Of a DNA stretch of 64,000 nucleotides, positions 57,285 through 64,000 are shown one piece after another (within the stretch, counting starts at the first letter, position 1; every line of letters begins with the position of its first letter). A model generated the notes under the pieces. The model was not told the origin of the DNA and did no database searches. It was given only the letters and a program-made list of their open reading frames with translations. Location: positions 40,736 through 104,735 of the forward strand of contig JABXHY010000032.1 of the NCBI GenBank assembly GCA_013373375.1, in the 5' to 3' direction. Both the position numbers and the translations under genes were made by a program. Source of the stretch: Gammaproteobacteria bacterium (GTDB lineage: Bacteria; Pseudomonadota; Gammaproteobacteria; Enterobacterales; Kangiellaceae).

Positions 57285-58481
57285 TTAATCTTCTTGGTCT
57301 TTTACGCATCTAACGCTGAACCCACAACTTTTTATTCCTGTGTGCCTTCCTACTTTTCTGTTGTTAGCACCGAACAATCTCTCATAAGCGTGCGTTTCAT
57401 CAAACTCTGTATCAACCCAAAAGTTAGCGTGCTCTTCTATATAGTTGAACTTTCCAAAGCCTGTTCTCCATCCTCCATATGTAACATTTAATCCTGAACT
57501 CCCTCCTAATCGAGCTATATCACCAGCATTTTCTCCACGCCAAATACCATTTTCGATTTCTGAAGCAGCTATACCGAGTTCAACTTCTAACACTTTCCAC
57601 TCTTCATCATTTGGAAGATGCCAACCAGTAGGACAAGCGCTTTTTGCTTTTTCCCAGCTATATAAAGCACCGTATTTCTGGTATTCGTTTGATTGTTTAG
57701 CGATACTTACGTCATTTCCATCTTGACCATAAACCCAAACTCCGCACTCAATGTCATTTGTGTTACATAAGCGAGGTAAGTAAGCCAAGTTTTCCGCAAA
57801 CCAAACTTTTCCACCTATTTGTACTATTTTATAGATTTTTCCGTCACGAGGATCTTTCATAGTAGTGCTTTCCCGCTTTGCTTTAATTCTCTTTATATTG
57901 CCGCCATTTTGCTTTTTAGAAATTATTTCTGGATCGCCAATGTAATAAATGTTGCCACCGTTTTTTATTTCAGCTTCTAATTTTTTACTAACATTAACTT
58001 TTATATCGCCGCCGTTTCTGATAGTTAGTTTAGCTGAATTCACGACAAGGGCTTTAGCATCGACAACACCACCGTTATACAAGTAGATAGATATGTGTTC
58101 TTCTCTATTAAAGCCTGTCGAAATACTTAGTTCGCCTCCGTTTTCTAAACTAATTTGTTTAATACTTGGAGTTTCGATAAAAAACGATAAGCTTTCACTG
58201 TTTGAACAATTATTCATACAATGAATTTTAAGTTCTCCGCCTGATACTTGTGTTTTCAAACTATTGATCACATTGCTAGAACCTTTTACGGTTAAGGTAG
58301 ATTTTAAGCCTTGCTTAATGTAAATTTTTCCTGATGATTGAACTTTTAATTTGCTAAATGATCTTAACTGTTTATGGGTAGTCGTAGAGTTTGAGCTTTT
58401 AATTTCTTGCGTTGCAGAGCATCCATTAACTACTAATGTGCAAAATATAATCGCACAAATAAGCTTTAGCCTTATTATCAT
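57285..58481 (-). CDS. Lipoprotein: GIN (DUF2807) domain fused to FISUMP domain
   Basis: A 398-residue lipoprotein (lipobox VVNGC, Cys21; AGGA Shine-Dalgarno). The N-terminal half is a DUF2807/GIN beta-helix-like domain (about 40-205) with repeated NGG turns (LENGGELSI, YNGGVVDA, RNGGDIKV, KNGGNIYY). The C-terminal half is a Fibrobacter succinogenes major paralogous (FISUMP) domain starting at DPRDGKIYKIVQIGG. It includes WFAENLAY, YGALYSWEKAKSACPTGWHLP and FSVRCVKD. Both domains are best known from Bacteroidetes/Fibrobacteres surface proteins. Function unknown; probably surface-exposed. Confidence 0.9.
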   Translation of the reverse strand: MIIRLKLICAIIFCTLVVNGCSATQEIKSSNSTTTHKQLRSFSKLKVQSSGKIYIKQGLKSTLTVKGSSNVINSLKTQVSGGELKIHCMNNCSNSESLSFFIETPSIKQISLENGGELSISTGFNREEHISIYLYNGGVVDAKALVVNSAKLTIRNGGDIKVNVSKKLEAEIKNGGNIYYIGDPEIISKKQNGGNIKRIKAKRESTTMKDPRDGKIYKIVQIGGKVWFAENLAYLPRLCNTNDIECGVWVYGQDGNDVSIAKQSNEYQKYGALYSWEKAKSACPTGWHLPNDEEWKVLEVELGIAASEIENGIWRGENAGDIARLGGSSGLNVTYGGWRTGFGKFNYIEEHANFWVDTEFDETHAYERLFGANNRKVGRHTGIKSCGFSVRCVKDQED

Positions 58482-58765
58482 TTTAAGTTCCTGTTGTTTT
58501 TTATTGAAAGCCTAGTGATACAATAAGTATGCCATTAAAAATGGCATTAATATGGTTTGTTCGCTAGGAGTAAACACAATAGATTGATGCAATAGACTAT
58601 TTTTTGGCGAGTTTTACTATTCTTTAAATTCTAACCATCTACTTTATTTGGATTGAGATCGAGCTATCAAAATCCAGAAAGCCATCACTACTTCACATCA
58701 ATTCTAATAGCTCAATATTTCTTTTAATTCACAAAGCTCATTTTTACACTTATCAATAAACTAAC

Positions 58766-61700
58766 CTAGTTGAGGTACTTCAATTGTTCCATTTGCTTTT
58801 CAATTCGCTTTACCGAAATCGGATATGCTGTTTTAATCCCCTGCGCAAATACCGAGATACGAAACTCCTGCAGCATCCAGAACAACTCATCTTTAACCGC
58901 ATTGTATTCTTTGTTATGCGGTGAATCGGGTAAGCTATTCACTCGTCGTTCAATCGCTTTAAACTCCCGTAAGCTTTGCTCTTCCCTCGGGAAATTAATT
59001 GACATGCGCTCCATTCTTTTTTCTAATCCCGAAAGATAGCGTGAATAGTCCTGCATTCGATCCAGCCCATGCTTATAGACACAACCCGCAAACCATAAAT
59101 CATCCAATTGCTGACGAATGTCCATATACGACTGAATAAATTTAGGCTCAACCTTTTCATACACCGTTTTCGATATTTCTTGCGTTTTCGTTAATAAGTC
59201 GAGTAACAGGGAAAGAGCCTCATTAGTGGTTTCATTAAAAGCGTCGTCTGCCGCCTGCAACGTATGTTGATAGTCGGAATAGGATTCAACCGGTGACTCA
59301 GGCAAATATTTATTGATTACCGCCATACACACATCATCGACTAGTTGAGGATAAGGCTCTAACAAAGTCGCCAACTTGGTTAATGCTTTGCGAGAATGCC
59401 ACGATCGCACAAAATACTTTTTCTTGTTTTCGAGTGCTAATAAGATCAAGCGAGCAACTCCGCGACGGTGCGTTTTCTCTGCAATAAACTTGGATTCACA
59501 ACCTTGAATTTTTACCGATTCTCCAAGGTCTTTAAACGCCTGTAAAATGACCGACTTTTGCTGCCGTTGTTCATTGACAACCTCCAACTCGAAATTAAAA
59601 TTGTCGGGCCACAATTTTAATTCTGTCGGCGCTTGTTTTGATGGCTTATTGGAAGCGTTCGCTTTGTCTTGAACGGGAACAGAGGTAACTGGTTGAGTGA
59701 GAGCCTTTTTAATATCCGCGGATAATTTATTCTGAAGCCCTTCTAAACTCCTTCCCTTTTCGACGGGCTTTTTCGAATCACCATACACCTTAAAGTTAGG
59801 AACCAAATGAGCGGGTAATTCGATATCTTTCCACAATTCTATGTCCACCTGTTTGCCGGATATTTGATACAGGTTGGTCGCCAGTTCTTGAAAGAAATCG
59901 CCTTCTCTAAAACGCTCTTTCATCCGTTGAAAGCAGGCTTGTGCAAATTCCGGTGCTGGAATAAAGTTTTTTCTAACCGCTTTGGGTAACGCTTTAATCG
60001 AACTTAAAATCTTTTCTTCCAGCAGTCCTGGTACCAACCATTCAAAATCTTTCGGCTGAAACTGCTTAAGCATGGCTAAGGGAATGCAAAATGAAACACC
60101 GTCATCTGAGTGGCCCGGCTCAAAGCGATACTCTAATGCCAGTTCCGAGTCGCGTATTGGGTACACTTTCGGAAAGGCGGTTTCATCGAGCTCAGTATTT
60201 GGGTTTACAATGTCTTCGTCGGTTAAGGTAAGGTTTTTATTATTGCCCTTCCAGTCTTTTTTAAGCCAACGCTCCAGTTGCTTTACATTGGAAATGTTAG
60301 CAGGCAATCGTTGTTCAAAAAAGTCTATTAACTCTTCGTCGCTTTTAATAATATCGGTACGACGCTGCCGAGTTTCTTCATCTCGATATTCGTCTAACCG
60401 TTTTTGATTGATTGAGTGGAACGGTGCTTTGGTAATTAATTCGCCATCAATCAATCCTTTTTCAATTAACCACTTGCGGCTCAGTGCAGGCTCTTCACTA
60501 CTGTAACCCACCAATTTACCGGTTAAATAAATTAATCCGAACAACGACTTTTGCATAAAGGCACAGGCTTCGCCCTTTTTCTTTCGCCAATGAGGATCAA
60601 GATAAGACACTTTTACTAAATGCTCGGCGGCGGCATCAATCCACTCCGCTTCGATAGGTGCTGTTGCACGAGCATAGAGCTTGCCAGTTTCAATAAGCTC
60701 ACCTGCCATAAGCCATTGCGACTTATTTTTAAAGTTGACCGACGATGGATGAATAAACACTCTCGTATTACGCGCACCAAGATAATGCGCGTCGTTGGTT
60801 TTGGTCATCACATTACTGAGTAACGCTGGCAATAACGCTTGATGAACCTGATCATAATCCGCTGTCGTTTTTGAAATTTTAAAACCACTTTCTGAAAGTA
60901 TTTGTTTTAACTGCCGATACGTATTGCGCCAGTCAAGCCAAGCCGGAAAACTGATAAAATTATCTTTACAGAACTGCTTAAAATCTCGATTGGTGCGATC
61001 TTCCTGTTGCTTATGTAAATCACGCCATAGATTTAAAAAGCTAACAAAATCCGATTTTTTGTCGTCCCATTGCGCATGGGCTTCATCGGCCTTTTGCGCT
61101 TTGTCGTGTGGACGGTCACGAGGATCGCGAACACTGTACAAACTGGCTAACACTAACATTTCGTTTAAAGCGGTTTTACGACCGCTGTAAATCATTACGG
61201 CAAGCTTAGGATCCAATGGCCATTTGGCAATACTGCGTCCTAACTCGGTGAGCTCGTTGTTTTGATCCAGAGCACCCAATTCGAACAATAAGTTAAAACC
61301 ATCGCGCCAATGTTTTTCTTCTGCGTTTTCGATAAATGGAAATTCTTCGGGCTGTTTGATGCCCATCATTTTCATTTGGAGAATAACCGAGGCAAGATTG
61401 GTTCGTTTGATTTCGGGTAAGGTAAATTCAGATCGCGATAAATAATCGGTTTCTTCGTACAAACGATAACAAATGCCCGCCGACACACGACCACAGCGTC
61501 CTGCTCGTTGATTGGCGCTGGCTTGAGAGATCTTCTCGACCTGTAAACGTTGAATTTTGCTGCGCATGCTAAAGCGACTGATGCGTGCTGTGCCCGGATC
61601 GATAACATATCGAATACCAGGAACCGTCAGAGAGGTCTCTGCAACGTTGGTTGCTAAAACAATCTTACGTGCATTGCTGGTCTTAAATACTTTTTGTTGC

Positions 61701-62725
61701 TCAGAAATACTCAGTCGCGCATACAAAGGTAATACTTCAACCTGACGCAGAGAGAGTTTTCTTAAATAGCGAGCGGTTTGTCTTATCTCGCCCTCGCCTG
61801 GTAGGAAAATTAAGATATCACCAGGCCCTTGTTTTTCTGCTTCTTTAACGCATTGACCGATTTGCCATAATTCTGGCGGCTCATTGCCGGGACTGTTATT
61901 CGGATCCAAAGGTCGGTACTGCATATCAACTGGATAGGTTCGACCTTCAACTGTAATAATGGGTGCGTTATCGAAAAATTTAGAAAACCTTTCTAAATCA
62001 ATCGTCGCCGAAGTTACAATAAGTTTAAGATCACGACGCTTTTGCAACAGCGGTTTTAACAACCCCATTAAAAAATCGATATTAATGGATCGTTCATGCG
62101 CTTCATCGATTATCACCACTTGATAATGACTCAACATGGGATCGTGTTGCATTTCGGCGAGTAACATACCGTCGGTCATTACTTTTAAATAACCGTCTTT
62201 CGAACTTTTATCTAAAAACCGAACCGATACTCCAACTTCAGTCCCCAAATTAACATTTAACTCTTCGGCAATTCGAGCTGCTACTGATGTCGCCGCAACA
62301 CGACGAGGTTGTGTGTGAGCAATTTGCCCACGATTCGCCAGCCCCGCTTCGATACATATTTTAGGTAGCTGAGTCGTTTTACCGCTGCCAGTTTCACCCG
62401 CTAAAATTAGAACCTGATGCTTCTCAATTAACTTTTTTATTTCGTCAGTACGTTGACTGACGGGTAATGCTTCTGGGTAGGTAACTTTAGGAGCGCTCTG
62501 TGCGCGCTGTTTAACTTTCGAAATGGATTGCTCAATATTGTATCGCAGTTTTTCAAGCAGCTTATTAAACGGTTTGTTTTGACTTTTTAAGCGAGCAATT
62601 TTTCGCTCGAGACCGATAAGGCGACCGACATCACTGGTGAGTACCAAAGATAAACTATTTTTCAAATCGAAAGCTCGTGAAGAACTCGAATGTTTTGTAT
62701 TTTTATGTTGTTTAGTGTCGGTCAT
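58766..62725 (-). CDS. hrpA: ATP-dependent RNA helicase HrpA
   Basis: A 1319-residue DEAH-box helicase (E. coli HrpA: 1300). Walker A GETGSGKTTQLP lies near residue 110 and DEAH is in VIIDEAHERS. SAT is in VTSATIDLERF, and motif VI is QRAGRCGRVS. Helicase-associated, OB-fold and the long HrpA-type DUF3418 C-terminal region follow. It acts on mRNA and in ribosome-associated processes; bacterial HrpA resolves stalled ribosomes. It is a stand-alone gene. Confidence 0.97.
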   Translation of the reverse strand: MTDTKQHKNTKHSSSSRAFDLKNSLSLVLTSDVGRLIGLERKIARLKSQNKPFNKLLEKLRYNIEQSISKVKQRAQSAPKVTYPEALPVSQRTDEIKKLIEKHQVLILAGETGSGKTTQLPKICIEAGLANRGQIAHTQPRRVAATSVAARIAEELNVNLGTEVGVSVRFLDKSSKDGYLKVMTDGMLLAEMQHDPMLSHYQVVIIDEAHERSINIDFLMGLLKPLLQKRRDLKLIVTSATIDLERFSKFFDNAPIITVEGRTYPVDMQYRPLDPNNSPGNEPPELWQIGQCVKEAEKQGPGDILIFLPGEGEIRQTARYLRKLSLRQVEVLPLYARLSISEQQKVFKTSNARKIVLATNVAETSLTVPGIRYVIDPGTARISRFSMRSKIQRLQVEKISQASANQRAGRCGRVSAGICYRLYEETDYLSRSEFTLPEIKRTNLASVILQMKMMGIKQPEEFPFIENAEEKHWRDGFNLLFELGALDQNNELTELGRSIAKWPLDPKLAVMIYSGRKTALNEMLVLASLYSVRDPRDRPHDKAQKADEAHAQWDDKKSDFVSFLNLWRDLHKQQEDRTNRDFKQFCKDNFISFPAWLDWRNTYRQLKQILSESGFKISKTTADYDQVHQALLPALLSNVMTKTNDAHYLGARNTRVFIHPSSVNFKNKSQWLMAGELIETGKLYARATAPIEAEWIDAAAEHLVKVSYLDPHWRKKKGEACAFMQKSLFGLIYLTGKLVGYSSEEPALSRKWLIEKGLIDGELITKAPFHSINQKRLDEYRDEETRQRRTDIIKSDEELIDFFEQRLPANISNVKQLERWLKKDWKGNNKNLTLTDEDIVNPNTELDETAFPKVYPIRDSELALEYRFEPGHSDDGVSFCIPLAMLKQFQPKDFEWLVPGLLEEKILSSIKALPKAVRKNFIPAPEFAQACFQRMKERFREGDFFQELATNLYQISGKQVDIELWKDIELPAHLVPNFKVYGDSKKPVEKGRSLEGLQNKLSADIKKALTQPVTSVPVQDKANASNKPSKQAPTELKLWPDNFNFELEVVNEQRQQKSVILQAFKDLGESVKIQGCESKFIAEKTHRRGVARLILLALENKKKYFVRSWHSRKALTKLATLLEPYPQLVDDVCMAVINKYLPESPVESYSDYQHTLQAADDAFNETTNEALSLLLDLLTKTQEISKTVYEKVEPKFIQSYMDIRQQLDDLWFAGCVYKHGLDRMQDYSRYLSGLEKRMERMSINFPREEQSLREFKAIERRVNSLPDSPHNKEYNAVKDELFWMLQEFRISVFAQGIKTAYPISVKRIEKQMEQLKYLN

Positions 62726-62835
62726 TTACAGTATTACAAAATTTTATGTTTCTAGTAGGAAGTGTTTCAGCTATTTATTTGTGGTTTCTTTTAAGAACTT
62801 AACAATAAGTGGTTTATTTTAAGAACTTCTCAATA

Positions 62836-62905
62836 AGTATTTACCAAATGCAGTTAAACTGTTCTTTAGTACGCTTACAATTTTTAGTACGCTTACAATT
62901 TTTAG
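62836..62905. repeat. Short direct repeats in the hrpA upstream region
   Basis: TTAGTACGCTTACAATTTT occurs twice in tandem (62866-62902 region). TTTTAAGAACTT...CAATAAGT is duplicated around 62790-62840. AT-rich spacer slippage; no gene. Confidence 0.6.
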
Positions 62906-62916
62906 TTCTCATACAA

Positions 62917-62947
62917 TAAAAAAGCCTGTTGGCTTTCGCGAACAGGC
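62917..62947 (-). terminator. Rho-independent terminator of the alpha/beta hydrolase gene
   Basis: Stem GCCTGTT (62924-62930) / AACAGGC (62941-62947) with a 10-nt loop. On the minus strand it is followed by a T-run (As at 62918-62923). It lies 21 bp after the hydrolase stop. Confidence 0.88.
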
Positions 62948-62968
62948 TATGAAACTGCAATTAAAATA

Positions 62969-63790
62969 TTAATCCCAAATGCCGTGTGGCTCGAGAATTT
63001 CACCTAAAAATTTAGCAACAGGCTTAATGAAATCTTTATCGTCCCAGTAACCATTATGACACGCTGGATTCCAAGAGGTTGCCGGGTTACCAACATTGAT
63101 CTCATAGTCGTTAAATACCGCTTTGTTATATTGATCATTAATACCTTTTAACGGATACGCGACAATGTCGTCTTTGTCATAAAAGTTAAGCCACTTTGCA
63201 CGCTCGCCAAAATCTTCTGGTAACGCTTCACCTGCAACAGAAATTGGTGTGTGCAATTCTTTATGATGACGAACATAAATGGCTAATGGGCTACCAAAAG
63301 TAACAAAGCCCGCCAGGTTTCGCATAGCTTCAAAGTTAGATTTATCAGCACCTTGTTCGCGTTGAGTGCGAATGTAATCTTGCATAATGATTGACCCAAA
63401 TGAATGCGCTAATACTACAAGAGGTGTCTTATCTTCTTTTATTCGTCTGTGTGCGGCGAAATCGCGCAATGAATCAGCAACTCGGTTTTGTACTTTTGAG
63501 TAAAGACGAGAACCTTGGTGATAGGCTAAACCAGAACCTAAATAGTCGATGAACATTTTACGAGTGTTTTCGTAGGCTAAATCGTTTTTATAATTGATGT
63601 CTTTATAAAATTCAGATAATTCGTCTTTGATCACATCAGCCCAGTAAATTTCTTTAAACATTAAATCGTCTTCTAAACGACCCTGACCACCGGCAACGTA
63701 TTCTTCGACAATTCGATGTTTTAATTCAACTGAAAAATGCTGATCTTCAGTACTCATTCCGTGAATGATAGCGACGGCAAGTCTTTTCAT
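62969..63790 (-). CDS. Alpha/beta-hydrolase (lipase/esterase-like) protein
   Basis: A 273-residue cytoplasmic protein. It starts with the oxyanion-type AVAIIHGMS and carries a nucleophile elbow LAHSFGSIIM, the Ser in G/A-x-S-x-G form (AHSFGS). Candidate acid and His residues lie in FYDKDDIVAYPL and the C-terminal HNGYWDDK region. It has no signal peptide. Substrate unknown. It ends in a strong terminator and lies 149 bp downstream of the tRNA-Asp gene on the same strand. Confidence 0.8.
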   Translation of the reverse strand: MKRLAVAIIHGMSTEDQHFSVELKHRIVEEYVAGGQGRLEDDLMFKEIYWADVIKDELSEFYKDINYKNDLAYENTRKMFIDYLGSGLAYHQGSRLYSKVQNRVADSLRDFAAHRRIKEDKTPLVVLAHSFGSIIMQDYIRTQREQGADKSNFEAMRNLAGFVTFGSPLAIYVRHHKELHTPISVAGEALPEDFGERAKWLNFYDKDDIVAYPLKGINDQYNKAVFNDYEINVGNPATSWNPACHNGYWDDKDFIKPVAKFLGEILEPHGIWD

Positions 63791-63939
63791 GGTTATTCTC
63801 TCGCTGCATTAATTTATATTGGTAAATAGTCGCGCAAAATCAAATAGATATCAAGCGTAAGCAAGCAAATAATCGAACCAAATAATTGCAATTGAAAGAA
63901 TTGAAACTGAGATGAATTTAAAGATTAGAGAAGAGAAAA

Positions 63940-64000
63940 TGGCGGAGCGGACGGGACTCGAACCCGCGACCCCCGGCGTGACAGGCCGGTATTCTAACCA
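63940..64000 (-). tRNA. tRNA-Asp(GUC), 5' part outside window
   Basis: The last 61 nt of a tRNA with encoded CCA (63940-63942). It has a GTTCGAGTCC T-loop, a CCGGCCTGTCACGCCGG anticodon arm with anticodon GTC at 63982-63980, and an acceptor 3' strand CCGCTCCG. The 5' ~16 nt are cut off by the window end. Confidence 0.97.

Overview
The window is an AT-rich chromosomal segment of a Gram-negative gammaproteobacterium, probably marine. The main markers are the smc-zipA-ligA block with divergent cysZ, hrpA, an encoded-CCA tRNA-Asp, many lipobox and Sec-type leaders, and numerous c-di-GMP and two-component proteins. A Kangiella/Aliikangiella-like host is my guess; nothing in the sequence settles it.

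Layout. 1-1.8 kb: a hipB-hipA toxin-antitoxin pair behind a perfect inverted repeat. 1.9-4.1 kb: a secreted S8 protease with six C-terminal Cys-rich repeats. 4.5-11.9 kb: a tightly coupled six-gene minus-strand operon. It encodes a TolB-N-like/polytopic membrane protein, a MotA/TolQ-like channel subunit, a MotB-like subunit with an OmpA peptidoglycan-binding domain, a large three-helix membrane protein, a small Cys-rich secreted protein, and an alpha-oxoamine-synthase (Kbl-like) protein that has lost its PLP lysine and both PLP-region histidines. I do not recognise this combination as a named system, and it is the best candidate in the window for an undescribed machine. 12.3-14.5 kb: a MepA-like murein endopeptidase and an exported M24 peptidase. 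14.5-21.9 kb: ligA, zipA, smc (minus) and cysZ (plus).

22.1-30.7 kb (plus, apart from one small lipoprotein): a giant hybrid two-component regulator, two secreted unknowns, an AraC-family regulator broken by a single in-frame TGA, and an amidohydrolase lipoprotein. 30.8-35.7 kb (minus): a lipoprotein, a TPR protein, a CPBP membrane protease, a GNAT acetyltransferase, a small winged-helix/transmembrane protein and an arylamine N-acetyltransferase. 35.7-36.45 kb: non-coding DNA with a 16-bp tandem repeat. 36.4-39.8 kb: an orphan LivJ-type binding protein and a secreted PKD protein. 40.2-44.2 kb: a 7TM-GGDEF-EAL protein with a degenerate GGDEF motif, next to a membrane diguanylate cyclase with an intact one.

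44.4-58.5 kb is an accessory region. Three paralogous BspA-type (DUF285) lipoproteins (1436, 629 and 587 aa) are separated by decayed pieces: a dead third module behind the largest gene, a HerA-like fragment, a broken small membrane protein, a small lipoprotein gene with two early stops, and a truncated REP-associated transposase. A GIN-FISUMP fusion lipoprotein ends the block. 58.8-64 kb returns to core genes: hrpA, an alpha/beta hydrolase and a partial tRNA-Asp.

Taken together, the segment is rich in cell-envelope functions: secreted protease, stator-like channel, murein enzymes, cell division and modular surface lipoproteins. The 44-58 kb block shows repeated duplication, recombination and decay.
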